Position numbers and translations under genes: made by a program. DNA of 45,960 nucleotides, from NCBI GenBank assembly GCA_035651635.1, contig DASRFK010000219.1, positions 1-45,960 on the forward strand. Direction: 5' to 3'. The DNA is from JANXQE01 sp035651635 (GTDB taxonomy: Bacteria > Verrucomicrobiota > Verrucomicrobiia > Limisphaerales > UBA8199). The notes below the pieces were generated by a model, which worked only from the letters and a program-made list of their open reading frames with translations, had not been told where the DNA came from and ran no database searches. Of this stretch, positions 8,427-16,720 are shown piece after piece; position 1 is the stretch's first letter; each line of letters begins with the position of its first letter.

Positions 8427-8846
8427 ATGAGTACAGCACCAAACCCAAATTCCAAAAACATCCTCGGCTCCGATGTGGAAATCAAAGGAACCCTGAAATT
8501 TGCCGGCGAAATGACTTTCGATGGCAAAGTAGATGGCGACATCAACTCCGAAGGGACGCTCAATCTGGGGGACAATGCCGTGATCAAAGGGACCATCGAC
8601 GTCGGCTCGGTCGTGGTGCGCGGCAAAATTACGGGCAATGTTATCGCTAAGGACAAAATCGAGTTGAAGGCCAAAACGGAACTTTTTGGCGATGTCCGCG
8701 CGGCGAAATTAGTCATCGAAGAAGGCGTAACGTTTGTTGGTAAAACCGAGGTCAACCCAAACAAGGTATCGCCCACAGCGCCGCCGGCCCGTGCCAATGA
8801 ACCGGCCAAGGCAACACCCACACCCGCCAAGGGTCCCGGGATCTAA
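8427..8846 (+). CDS. Bactofilin (polymer-forming cytoskeletal protein)
   Basis: A 139-residue protein with the bactofilin core at about residues 12-110. The core is a run of short beta-helix turns with regularly placed Gly and hydrophobic residues (LGSDVEIKGTLKFAGEMTFD, IKGTIDVGSVVVRGKITGNV, FGDVRAAKLVIEEGVTFVGK). Bactofilins polymerise into membrane-associated filaments that position cell-wall enzymes or other complexes. The tail (about 111-139) is a Pro/Ala-rich disordered extension. A second, larger bactofilin follows on the same strand 470 bp downstream but behind a strong terminator, so the two are probably separate transcripts. Confidence 0.95.
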   Translation: MSTAPNPNSKNILGSDVEIKGTLKFAGEMTFDGKVDGDINSEGTLNLGDNAVIKGTIDVGSVVVRGKITGNVIAKDKIELKAKTELFGDVRAAKLVIEEGVTFVGKTEVNPNKVSPTAPPARANEPAKATPTPAKGPGI

Positions 8847-8894
8847 GAATTTCAAACCGTCGCAGAGCGCCGGCGAGCCGGCGACTTTGTGCGC

Positions 8895-8934
8895 CCCGCG
8901 CTGGAGGCAACGACCAGCGCGGGTGCTCTTTTTT
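8895..8934 (+). terminator. Intrinsic terminator of the bactofilin gene
   Basis: A perfect 10-bp GC-rich stem (CCCGCGCTGG at 8895-8904 pairs with 8914-8923) closes a 9-nt loop and is followed within six bases by TTTTTT (8929-8934). It lies 48 bp after the bactofilin stop codon on the same strand. Confidence 0.9.
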
Positions 8935-9315
8935 CATTGATCGGTTGGTGACGGGTCTGATTGCATCATCCGTTAACACCTCCCGGACCAATGCAGTTAG
9001 ACCACGGATGGACACGGATGAACACTGATGGAAGCCCACTCTACCCCGTGACCGGGAGACCAATAATGTCTTTGCTGAACGCCGTAGCTCCCGAACAAAT
9101 CATCCTGTTTCCCCCGAGTTCTGGGTTCACTTGTACTACGATCGTTCAACGGTTTGGCAGTTGGCGCAAATCTCTTGTGTGTCGCAAAAGAGCTTCCGAA
9201 TCCGCAACCTGTCACCAGCAGCCGGCAGCTTGCAACCGTGTCGACGGCCTCGATTTGGTTGCGGCTCCGCCGTGCTGTGTCCAGCCGTGGTTCCCTGGTG
9301 CACGAGCACTAACAA
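8935..9315. other. Non-coding stretch between the two bactofilin genes
   Basis: The only recognisable item is the dispersed motif at 8991-9029. The rest (9030-9315) has frames open on both strands, but none has a ribosome site, a family match or codon regularity. It presumably holds the promoter of the zinc-ribbon bactofilin. Confidence 0.4.
8991..9029 (+). repeat. Dispersed ACCACGGATGGACACGGATG-type repeat, copy 1
   Basis: The segment ATGCAGTT..ACCACGGATGGA and the following CACGGATGAACACTGAT recur at 34311-34349 in the same orientation and, diverged and inverted, at 40975-41013. The motif translates in one frame as QLDHGWTRMNTD, a peptide that appears in spurious ORFs of related genomes. 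This copy lacks the inverted partner end seen at 34445-34486, so it looks like half an element. Confidence 0.8.
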
Positions 9316-10026
9316 ATGAGACCCGCGCCTGATTCCATGGCGCCGCCGAAAAAAGACACGGTTGCGGTGGCGTGCCCGAAGTGCGGGCATGTCCAATCGG
9401 AACCGCGCAGCGCTTATTCAACGATCTGCAAGAAATGCCACGAGCACTTCCGGGTGCAGGAAATGTTGCGCCCCGCCGCGGCGCCTGTCCAACGAACGAT
9501 TGAACAGCGGCGGGTCCAATGCTTCCAGTGCGGCACGCAATTGGAAGTGGCCAAGGCGGCGGCATCGACCATGTGCAAGCGCTGCAGCAGCCACGTCGAT
9601 CTGGCCGATTATCAAATTTCACAGACCGTCTCAAAGAGCTTTCGCACACACGGCCGGTTGGTATTGGAGGAGAAGGGTTACCTGCTCAACACGGAATCGT
9701 TGGTGGGCGAAGCAGTGGTCCGGGGGCGACTCATTGGCAAACTGACAACGCACGGTGCGCTCGAGATCCACTCTTCGGCCAATATCAAAGGCACTCTCGC
9801 TCCCGGCTGCTTGGTAATCCCGCAAGGGCATCACTTTAACTGGACTCAGCCGCTCAGCGTTCGGGATGCGGAGATTAGCGGTGAATTGGTGTCAAATTTA
9901 CTCGGCACTGGCACCGTTCACCTCAGGCCAACTGCGCGGATGTTTGGGAATATAACCGCGGCCAATCTCGTGGTTGAGGCAGGTGCGGTATTTGTAGGCA
10001 CCGCGACGATTGGCCTGCTCGGGTGA
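9316..10026 (+). CDS. Bactofilin-family protein with two N-terminal zinc ribbons
   Basis: A 236-residue protein. Two zinc-ribbon-like modules come first: CPKC with CKKC (Cys 20, 23, 38, 41) and CFQC with CKRC (Cys 69, 72, 87, 90), separated by a Pro/Ala linker. From about residue 105 the sequence turns into bactofilin-like beta-helix repeats (VGEAVVRGRLIGKLTTHGAL, IHSSANIKGTLAPGCLVIPQ, and a last turn NITAANLVVEAGAVFVGTA). It is nearly twice the length of a simple bactofilin. The metal-binding modules could anchor partners to, or regulate, a filament built with the first bactofilin. That is inference. Start at 9316 is the first Met; Met8 at 9337 is an alternative that keeps all eight cysteines. 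Confidence 0.88.
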   Translation: MRPAPDSMAPPKKDTVAVACPKCGHVQSEPRSAYSTICKKCHEHFRVQEMLRPAAAPVQRTIEQRRVQCFQCGTQLEVAKAAASTMCKRCSSHVDLADYQISQTVSKSFRTHGRLVLEEKGYLLNTESLVGEAVVRGRLIGKLTTHGALEIHSSANIKGTLAPGCLVIPQGHHFNWTQPLSVRDAEISGELVSNLLGTGTVHLRPTARMFGNITAANLVVEAGAVFVGTATIGLLG

Positions 10027-10140
10027 ACGGCCCCTCCCCAAACCTCCAAACCTTGGCAATCCTCCAGTCTATGGAAAGCCCCAGGTTTGGGATTTCCCAT
10101 CTGCGGTCGCCCTGAATCTGCGGGGAAATCCTGCAAGCGA

Positions 10141-11553
10141 TTAGACTCTTGCGGGAGCTCGACCCTCCGCATGGTATCCAAACAGTTGGTCCCGTTTGAT
10201 AATCTCGACAATTTGCGGCGGAACCATTTCTTCCCAACCCCCATCCCCGGATTGAATACCGGCGATCACCTCGCGGCGCCGAATGCGCACCAGATTCGGA
10301 TCGTATTTACGTACCGACTGAATGTAGCGTTTTTCGAGGAGATACGCGTACAGATGTTTCAGCTGCGCGGCGACCGGATAGTTCTCGGCGGTTATCAAGG
10401 CGCCGGAAGGCAGGTCCTGATGAGGATAAACGTAAAGCCGCGCGGGGTTTTTGAACAACTGGCCGAGGCCGCCGAGCAGGCCGCCTTCGCTTTCATTGTA
10501 GAAACTCTCGTCGAAAATCTCCTTTAAGTTCGAGGCCCCCAAGGCGATCCCAAGAGGCCGTTTCGTGTAACGCGACAAATAAGAAGCCAGTCGATGGAAT
10601 CGCCGAAAATTCGAGACCAGCACTGTTTTCCCGAGGGCCCGCAGAGTTTCGGCGCGTTGAAGAAAATCGGTCGCGTCGATTCCATGATCGGAGGTGAGGT
10701 GGCGCAAAGTCATTTCCATAAGCACCTGGGGCTGCTCGCCCTTCAGCTCTGGTTCCTGCAAAAATTGTTCCAAACCACGTTCGAGCACATCCAAGGTCGC
10801 CTTGGTTACCGGGCGGAAACTGCCGCGTTGAACCAGGACAGGTTTATTGTACAACGCTTCGGCCCATTGGATCGCTTCACCCTGCGCGGTGAACATGGCC
10901 GCTTCCGTAAGGCCCTCGCGCACGAGCTGAAGCGCCATCAAGCGGTTGTCCACCCCTGCGAAGGCCGGTCCGGCGAACCGGATCATATCTACCTCGACCC
11001 GCTCCCAGGTGAGATTGTCCAGCAGCGAGCGAATCAGCGCCTCAGGTTCACGGTGAGCGTAGAAGGTTCCGTAGATCAGATTAATGCCAATGACACCGAG
11101 AGCTTCCTGTTGCCGCACATTCTCTCGGTCCAACATTCGCAGGTGAATGTAAATTTCGGACGCATCGGCTCCGGGCTCAGATTGGAACTTAATGCCCAGC
11201 CAGCCGTGGCCTTCCTCGCGGCGGGTAGTGACGGTATCCGCGAAGGCGAAAAAAGCGGTGCTGGCTCCCCGCTTCTCTTCCAGTCGTTCGAGCAGGAGGT
11301 CGTACTCATAATCGAGCATGGCCTTGAGCCGCCGGCGGCTGACATAACGATCCGTCGGACCATAAATGGCATCGCTGACAGCCATGTCGTAAGCGGAAAT
11401 AGTCTTGGCCACCGTTTTGGCAGCCCCGCCAACACGAAAAAACCAGCGAGCGACTTCCTGACCAGCGCCGATTTCGGCAAACGTCCCATACCGTTTGGCG
11501 TCGACGTTGATCTGCAGCGCTTTCTGATTGGTATCCAACTTCTCGTTAGCCAT
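10141..11553 (-). CDS. Conserved bacterial protein of unknown function (about 470 residues)
   Basis: I recall a widespread bacterial family with this sequence pattern that databases sometimes mislabel as a TonB-dependent receptor or nicotinate-nucleotide adenylyltransferase. Nothing here supports either: there is no beta-barrel or plug domain and no HxGH nucleotidyltransferase motif. Recognisable conserved blocks are the N-terminal ALQINVDAKRYGTFAEIGAG, then QEVARWFFRVGGAAKTVAKT, SAYDMAVSDAIYG, RYVSRRRLKAMLDYEYDLL, and LLDNLTWERVEVDMIRFAGP further on. No signal peptide or membrane helix is seen, so it is probably cytoplasmic. I chose the Met at 11553 because the family pattern begins just after it; an upstream Met at 11604 adds 17 residues with no family character. 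It stands alone, transcribed away from the zinc-ribbon bactofilin end. Confidence 0.85.
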   Translation of the reverse strand: MANEKLDTNQKALQINVDAKRYGTFAEIGAGQEVARWFFRVGGAAKTVAKTISAYDMAVSDAIYGPTDRYVSRRRLKAMLDYEYDLLLERLEEKRGASTAFFAFADTVTTRREEGHGWLGIKFQSEPGADASEIYIHLRMLDRENVRQQEALGVIGINLIYGTFYAHREPEALIRSLLDNLTWERVEVDMIRFAGPAFAGVDNRLMALQLVREGLTEAAMFTAQGEAIQWAEALYNKPVLVQRGSFRPVTKATLDVLERGLEQFLQEPELKGEQPQVLMEMTLRHLTSDHGIDATDFLQRAETLRALGKTVLVSNFRRFHRLASYLSRYTKRPLGIALGASNLKEIFDESFYNESEGGLLGGLGQLFKNPARLYVYPHQDLPSGALITAENYPVAAQLKHLYAYLLEKRYIQSVRKYDPNLVRIRRREVIAGIQSGDGGWEEMVPPQIVEIIKRDQLFGYHAEGRAPARV

Positions 11554-11691
11554 AGTCCGGCGACAAGTATTGACCCGATTTGGCGCACAGGCGAGATATT
11601 CCACGACCGAGGTAGGGGTGGCGTGCTGCGCCGTCCGCGCCGCGTCCAGCGGCGCAAATCAGTGCCGTCTTGCTCACGCTGAGCATTCGTT

Positions 11692-11712
11692 CCGCCCGCT
11701 GAACGCGGGCGG
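11692..11712 (-). terminator. Possible terminator hairpin of the rhomboid gene
   Basis: An 8-bp all-GC stem (CCGCCCGC at 11692-11699 with 11705-11712) and a 5-nt loop lie 21 nt after the rhomboid stop. No T-tract follows on the minus strand, so it may be only a transcript-end hairpin. Confidence 0.4.
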
Positions 11713-11733
11713 GGACAGCACAGCGCGATGTCA

Positions 11734-12651
11734 CTACCGCTTGCCCATGCGCTCGCGGGCGGCTTCGAGAATCCGGCGTTCGCGCTCGGTCAAGCTTTGA
11801 ATCCCATGCGCCGAGATTTTGTCCAGGATGGGATCCACCTCACGGCTGAGGAACTCGTCCGGGGGCAAATCGGCTGAGCTGATAGTTTTGGCGCGTCCCC
11901 AGCGCGCCGAACTGGTGGAACTGACTTTAACCAGACGCCGGGCCGGCTCGCCTCGACGACGGTTGAGGGAAGGCCAGTGGAAACTCCAATGCAGTGCGTA
12001 TCGGACGAAGAACATGCCCGTGAGCATCCCCCCAAGATGCGCAGCGTCAGCCATATTCCCGGTGCTGTTTGGCCAAACGATTCCAAAAAGAGAGATCAAT
12101 CCCGTAAAAAGGAGCAGAAATTTTGCCCGCATATTGACAGGGATGACAAAAAACAACAGCAGCGTCAGCGAGCGTTCCGGGAACAATGTGGCAAAAGCTG
12201 CGACCAGGCCCAGGGCGCCGGCGGAAGCGCCCACTGTTGGGGCCGCAAATGCTGCGGCCCAGTTGGAGTACGGGAACACCTCATGCAGCCCGCCAGCCAA
12301 ACCCTGAATAAGGCCGCCGAAAATTCCGCTGGAAAAGTACAAAATCAGGAACCGCCTGGCGCCCAGGGCAATCTCGACTTCACGCCCGAACATGAAAATG
12401 GCCCAGCAGTTGAAGATAAGATGCCAGATATTCGCATGGAGAAACTGAAACGTGATCAACTGCCAGATATGACCGCTCTTGAGCCCATCCCAACTCAAGG
12501 CGAAGTAATCGCCGGGCGGGAAATGAGGCGAACCGCCATACCGCACGCATTCGAAGAGAAACGCAGCAACGTTGGCGATTATCAGCATCATCGTCGCCGA
12601 CCTGCGCGAATCAAACTCCGACTGACGCATGTAGTAACGGTCCTCTAACAT
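11734..12651 (-). CDS. Rhomboid family intramembrane serine protease
   Basis: 305 residues from the Met at 12651. The protease core is clear: Asn81 in HANIWHLIFNCWAIFMFG, catalytic Ser143 in VGASAGALG, and catalytic His205 in ADAAHLGGMLTG. These sit in about six predicted membrane helices spanning residues 20-220. The C-terminal ~85 residues are soluble and end in a charged helix (SLTERERRILEAARERMGKR). Rhomboids cleave single-pass membrane proteins within the bilayer. I chose 12651 over the upstream Met at 12753 because the longer form would overlap apbE by 68 bases and add a segment without membrane character. It follows apbE on the same strand by 34 bases and may be co-transcribed, though no functional link is obvious. 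Confidence 0.92.
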   Translation of the reverse strand: MLEDRYYMRQSEFDSRRSATMMLIIANVAAFLFECVRYGGSPHFPPGDYFALSWDGLKSGHIWQLITFQFLHANIWHLIFNCWAIFMFGREVEIALGARRFLILYFSSGIFGGLIQGLAGGLHEVFPYSNWAAAFAAPTVGASAGALGLVAAFATLFPERSLTLLLFFVIPVNMRAKFLLLFTGLISLFGIVWPNSTGNMADAAHLGGMLTGMFFVRYALHWSFHWPSLNRRRGEPARRLVKVSSTSSARWGRAKTISSADLPPDEFLSREVDPILDKISAHGIQSLTERERRILEAARERMGKR

Positions 12652-12685
12652 ATATTTCTTGCAGTTGAACCTAGACGCGGAGTGC

Positions 12686-13747
12686 CTAATTTTCAATTGA
12701 GCATTTGACGGAAGATCCGTTGGCACAGGAAGCCACCTGGATGCCTCGGGCACACAGCTGCACGATGCCCTTCAATTCGTTGAGCACGAGCGTTTTCATC
12801 CCAATTCGCAGCGCCGCCAGCCGATCGTGCCCTTCGGGGCCAACCGTCAGCAGCGCTGTTGACAGAGCGTCCGTTTCGGTGGCCGAGGGTAAAATCACCG
12901 CCGAGAGTATCGCTCGATTGGCCGGTTGGCCCGATCTCGGATCAATCACATGGCCGAAGGTTTGACCGTTGCTATGAAAGAACTTGCCCCAAATCGCCGA
13001 GACCGAGAGCGATTCGTCGCGGAGCGACACAACGGCAAAAGGAGCCGTGCTCTCAGGGGCTCCTTGGTTTGTGCCGGAGGGTAAAGACCCCGCCTTACTC
13101 GAATGTCCGTGCGAGAGCTTCTCGTCCAGGCGGGCCTGCAAGGTTGAAGGGCCGGGAATCTCGACCTTCCAGCAATCCGCCTCGGGAGGGTGGCCCAAGC
13201 CATAAACGGTGCTGGTCCCACCGTGAATGAGGGCGCTTTCCACGCCGGCCTGGCGGAGTACTTCAACGGCGCGATCAATGGCGTAGCCTTTGCCAATCGC
13301 CCCCAAATCGATCATGACTCCGGGGCGTTCGAACCGAATAGTGCAGGCAGCGGCGTCCAGATGGACCAGGGCCATGCCTACCAATTGGCGAGCTGCCGCC
13401 AGTTCAACCCCCTCGGGCAACTGGCCCGATCCGCCCAGAAAACCCCAGCAGCGCATCAGGGGGGCAATGGTGACGTCGAACGCGCCGTCGGTCTGCTCAC
13501 TCAATTGCCGCGCATGCTCCAAGAGGTCCAAAACCGCCGGAGTGACGCGCACCGGCTCATAGGCGGCCCGCGCATTCACGCGGGCAATTTCGCTGATGGG
13601 CCGGAACAGGCTGAGTTGGGCTTCCAGCCGTTCGATTTCATCCAGCGCCTCCTCGCCGGCAGCGCGCAGCGCGACCGGATTGTCCCCATTCAACACGAGT
13701 TCAAATCGCGTCGCCATGGCAAGGCGCGCAAGCCGCAGAGTGGCCAT
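12686..13747 (-). CDS. apbE: FAD:protein FMN transferase (ApbE family)
   Basis: 353 residues, the normal size for ApbE. Diagnostic segments are LSLFRPISEIARVNA near residue 50, DGAFDVTIAPLMRCWGF (about 87-103), the flavin-binding MIDLGAIGKGYAIDRAVE (about 140-157), the GGTSTVYGLGHPP stretch, HVIDPRSGQPA, and the metal-binding TETDALSTALLTVGPEG near the C-terminus. The enzyme transfers FMN from FAD to a Thr side chain of respiratory proteins such as Nqr/Rnf subunits. No lipoprotein signal is visible at the N-terminus and no Nqr/Rnf gene lies in the window, so the substrate is unknown. Between the GGTS and HVIDP motifs is a ~30-residue insert (LDEKLSHGHSSKAGSLPSGT and following) of low conservation character. 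A hairpin 13 bp upstream separates it from the preceding oxidoreductase gene. Confidence 0.93.
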   Translation of the reverse strand: MATLRLARLAMATRFELVLNGDNPVALRAAGEEALDEIERLEAQLSLFRPISEIARVNARAAYEPVRVTPAVLDLLEHARQLSEQTDGAFDVTIAPLMRCWGFLGGSGQLPEGVELAAARQLVGMALVHLDAAACTIRFERPGVMIDLGAIGKGYAIDRAVEVLRQAGVESALIHGGTSTVYGLGHPPEADCWKVEIPGPSTLQARLDEKLSHGHSSKAGSLPSGTNQGAPESTAPFAVVSLRDESLSVSAIWGKFFHSNGQTFGHVIDPRSGQPANRAILSAVILPSATETDALSTALLTVGPEGHDRLAALRIGMKTLVLNELKGIVQLCARGIQVASCANGSSVKCSIEN

Positions 13748-13759
13748 ATAGAATGGAAA

Positions 13760-13791
13760 ACGGGTTTCGCGGGCGTCCCCGCGAAACCCGT
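13760..13791 (-). terminator. Terminator hairpin of the Tat-exported oxidoreductase gene
   Basis: A perfect 13-bp stem (ACGGGTTTCGCGG at 13760-13772 with 13779-13791) with a 6-nt loop begins 24 nt after the oxidoreductase stop codon. Read on the minus strand it is followed by TTTCC, a short T-run. It probably insulates apbE from the upstream gene. Confidence 0.75.
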
Positions 13792-13814
13792 ATGAGATCG
13801 ATCAAATCAATGAA

Positions 13815-15194
13815 TCAGGACTGTGCCAGCGTGCCGTAAGTGATCGCGGGAATTTCTTTCCCGCTGGCGTCGCTGATTTTGCGGCTCTTCTCGTCGAAAA
13901 GGCATGTGGTCTTCAAGCGGTCCGACATTTCGGCCAGCGAAATAACCGTTTGAACGCGGATTGCCAAATCGATGTTGGCATTGGTCGTCTGGCCGGAGCG
14001 GATGCAATCAAACCAGTTCTTCTCGTGCACTCGCAAGTCCTCGGGTTGCAGTCCCGTCATGGTGTCGGGATCGATGTCATCGGCGAATTCTTTTTCCGGA
14101 ACCAGTTCGACCCGTTCGCCGCTGCTGCCAATGTTGAGGGTGGCTTTGTGCGTGTAGATGACAAATCCCGGGCTCTTGGCGTTAACACTGCTGCACGTAA
14201 TGGTGATCATGTAACCGCTGGGGAATTCCGCCAGCAACTGCATGTGCTCAGCAACTTCACGCTCCGGTGGCTTTTCCGGCGCCGACAAATCTTCGTGCAC
14301 ATTGTGCGTCCCAATCGAGGTCACACGAACCGGGAACTCCGGCGTCCCCGACGCCAGCATCAACGGATGCAGCCGATGCGGCACCAGGTCCCCGTACAAA
14401 CCGGCGCAATAACGGTAATATTTGCGCCAGCGATGAAAATCCTCGGCGCTGAACGGGACGCGGGTTTTGACTTTGCCCTGCCAGGTCTCCCAGTCGATGT
14501 TTTCGGCCTTGGTTTCGTCCTCGATATGATAGTTCCACTCGCCTTCGATGCTGTTACGGCAGTAGTAACCTTGGCCCCAAACCAAGGTCCCCAGCTTGCC
14601 GCTTTTGATCAGTTCGGCGCATTTATGCCAACCAGCCGCGGAACAGCCTTGGGAACCGACCTGGTAGACCTTTCCGGTTTTCTTAACAGTGTCGTAGACC
14701 TTGAACGCCTCGTCCAGGTAGCGGGTCATTGGCTTTTCGCAATACACATGCTTGCCCGCCTCGAGCGCATCCATTGAGATCTGCGCGTGCCACGGGTCGT
14801 GCGTCGCAATCAACACCGCGTCGATGTCTTTTCGATCCAGAACCTTGCGGTATTCGTTATGAACGTCAGCCTCTTTCAGTTCGGCTTTTTCCTGCGCGAA
14901 CTTGCGGCGCTTGTTGAAAACATCCGAGGCCGCAGCAATGACGGTATTGTTCTCATTACTCTTGTCGTGGATGCCTACCAGGTGGTTCTGCCCTATGCCG
15001 AAACCAATCCCAATAATCCCGACGGCAATGCGGTTATTGGCCCCCGTGACATTGGCCGAGGGAGCCTGGTTTTGCCCGTAAACCGGAGTTTTGATGACCG
15101 ACGTTGCGGCGATAGCCGCAGCCGCAGTAGCGGCTTTCTTGATGAAATCTCGGCGCGGTACCCCGCTCGCCGAAGGAGTTGGTGAATGTTCCAT
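13815..15194 (-). CDS. Tat-exported Gfo/Idh/MocA family oxidoreductase
   Basis: 459 residues. A twin-arginine signal (RRDFIKKAATAAAAIAATS, Arg14-Arg15) is followed by the Rossmann fold IAVGIIGIGFGIGQNH (about 56-70) and the family EKP motif (153-155, in HVYCEKPMTRYL). The C-terminal half has the GYYCRNSIEGEWNY and HRLHPLMLASGTPEF stretches common in exported members of Planctomycetes and Verrucomicrobia. NAD(P)-dependent oxidation or reduction of a sugar-like substrate in the periplasm is expected for the family, though these exported enzymes are thought to carry a tightly bound cofactor. It is preceded by a paralogue on the same strand with an 82-bp gap and followed by a terminator. Confidence 0.93.
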   Translation of the reverse strand: MEHSPTPSASGVPRRDFIKKAATAAAAIAATSVIKTPVYGQNQAPSANVTGANNRIAVGIIGIGFGIGQNHLVGIHDKSNENNTVIAAASDVFNKRRKFAQEKAELKEADVHNEYRKVLDRKDIDAVLIATHDPWHAQISMDALEAGKHVYCEKPMTRYLDEAFKVYDTVKKTGKVYQVGSQGCSAAGWHKCAELIKSGKLGTLVWGQGYYCRNSIEGEWNYHIEDETKAENIDWETWQGKVKTRVPFSAEDFHRWRKYYRYCAGLYGDLVPHRLHPLMLASGTPEFPVRVTSIGTHNVHEDLSAPEKPPEREVAEHMQLLAEFPSGYMITITCSSVNAKSPGFVIYTHKATLNIGSSGERVELVPEKEFADDIDPDTMTGLQPEDLRVHEKNWFDCIRSGQTTNANIDLAIRVQTVISLAEMSDRLKTTCLFDEKSRKISDASGKEIPAITYGTLAQS

Positions 15195-15276
15195 AGGAAG
15201 TTATTTCGTTTACAATATCGCTACAATTATGACGAAGAGTAATGGAAACAAATTCGCGGTCAACAGAACAAAACGC

Positions 15277-16626
15277 TCAGCAGGCGCGGGTTTGGCCCGG
15301 GATTGCCATCTCATAATTGCCGCTAGGGTCGGGCCGAGCTGGCGGTGAAGAATCCCATTTCAGTTCCTCAAGACCGGGCGCCAGTTCCACCGTTGAAGCC
15401 AGAGCCTCGTTCAAGGTGATCTGTTTGCCCGATTCACAGGCCATCCGACCCATAATGGCCGTGAGGCAGGATTTGGCGCAGCGTTCCGTTTCGTTATAGG
15501 GCTGGTCGTTGCGGATGGCCTCAAAAAGCAGGTCATGTTCGTACTGGTAATGATCCCATTCCGGGCCTTTGTAACTCCAGATAATATTCTCGGAAACGGG
15601 CTGATGTCCCCGGAAGAGCCGCGGTTTGGGTTGCCCTTCACCTAGCACGGCGCAGCCCTTAGTCCCCTGGATTTGGTCGCCGAAAAAGTCCCAGCAGTTG
15701 TTCATATGCCTTCCCTGCGCCTGCAAGCGGGTGCCGTCCGCGAACGTGAATTCGGCGGCGTAGTGGTCGAAGAGTTGGTCGGCTTCGCGCCGGACCTGTC
15801 GGCCGCCCATGCCCTGGACGGATACCGGCCAGGAGTTTTTGATCCAGCAGCACACATCGATGTTATGGATTAGCCAATCGACAATGAAACTGCCATTCAA
15901 CCAGGTGAAATTGCTGTAATTGGTGATCTGATAGGCCAGTTCGCTCATGTCGGATTGTTTTGGTGCCAGGCCGACCGGCCCATGCATGCGATAGGCCCAC
16001 TCGGTAATGACCTCGCCAATGGCGCCATCGTGAATCCGCGCGACGGCCTCTTCCAGCGGCTTGTAATGCCGGCTCATCAGCCCACCCGCTACTTTCAGAT
16101 TCTTTTTGGCGGCTTCTGCGCCGGTGGCCAGAACGCGCCGAATGCCGGGAGCATCCACCGCAAAGGATTTTTCCATGAAAACGTTCACCCCCTTCTGCAC
16201 TGCGTACGCAAAGTGGATGGGGCGAAAGGCCGGAGGTGTGGTCAGCAAGACGATATCGCCCTTATCGAGCGAATCAATGGCGTGCCTGAAGGCATCCAAT
16301 CCAATGAACTGGCGCTCGGGCGGAACGTCAAGCTGGGGCTCATGGCCGTTTTTCAAATTTGCCAGGCTGCTCTGGAGGCGTTTCTCGAAAACGTCGGCCA
16401 GGGCCCAGAGCTTTGTTGGGCCCTTGGTCGAGAGGGCTTGAGACGCGGCGCCGCTGCCACGCCCTCCGCAGCCTACCAGCGCGATTTTAATGGTGTTGTT
16501 CTCGGCGGCGTAACCCGGCCGGGCCAAGGCGCCGGTCACGGCTACCCCGGCGGCGACAGCACTGGATTTCCTGAGGAACTCGCGACGCGTAGTTCCTCCC
16601 GATTGAGAAGTTGATGAAGAGTTCAT
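15277..16626 (-). CDS. Second Tat-exported Gfo/Idh/MocA family oxidoreductase
   Basis: 449 residues from the Met at 16626. The Tat signal is TTRREFLRKSSAVAAGVAVT (Arg14-Arg15). The nucleotide-binding loop is IKIALVGCGGRGSGAASQAL (about 46-65), and the position of the usual EKP motif reads EKS (152-154, in NVFMEKSFAVDAPG). The segment INYSNFTWL-like part (YQITNYSNFTWLNGSFIVDW) and CWIKNSWPVSVQGMGGRQVR are typical of this exported subgroup. I rejected an extension of the frame to 16896 because that part reads through a GA-rich repeat tract and would push the Tat signal 90 residues inside. Likely partner of the adjacent paralogue in periplasmic carbohydrate modification; substrate unknown. Confidence 0.92.
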   Translation of the reverse strand: MNSSSTSQSGGTTRREFLRKSSAVAAGVAVTGALARPGYAAENNTIKIALVGCGGRGSGAASQALSTKGPTKLWALADVFEKRLQSSLANLKNGHEPQLDVPPERQFIGLDAFRHAIDSLDKGDIVLLTTPPAFRPIHFAYAVQKGVNVFMEKSFAVDAPGIRRVLATGAEAAKKNLKVAGGLMSRHYKPLEEAVARIHDGAIGEVITEWAYRMHGPVGLAPKQSDMSELAYQITNYSNFTWLNGSFIVDWLIHNIDVCCWIKNSWPVSVQGMGGRQVRREADQLFDHYAAEFTFADGTRLQAQGRHMNNCWDFFGDQIQGTKGCAVLGEGQPKPRLFRGHQPVSENIIWSYKGPEWDHYQYEHDLLFEAIRNDQPYNETERCAKSCLTAIMGRMACESGKQITLNEALASTVELAPGLEELKWDSSPPARPDPSGNYEMAIPGQTRAC

Positions 16627-16720
16627 AGTTTCCGAGCGATCGACCGCCTTCTGAGTGGCGTGCCGCCGCGAAAACATCATTCTCCCCCGTAATGGCATTA
16701 GCAAGCCTGGAAAGAGTGTG

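Noticed and set aside
10038..10092. Inverted CCAAACCT/AGGTTTGG near the zinc-ribbon bactofilin end
   Set aside because: Short arms with a loop of more than 30 bases and no T-run; probably chance.
11554..11604. Upstream Met for the conserved unknown protein
   Set aside because: The 17 extra residues have no family character; family similarity begins shortly after the Met at 11553.
12652..12753. Longer rhomboid start
   Set aside because: It would overlap apbE by 68 bases and add a stretch without membrane or family features.
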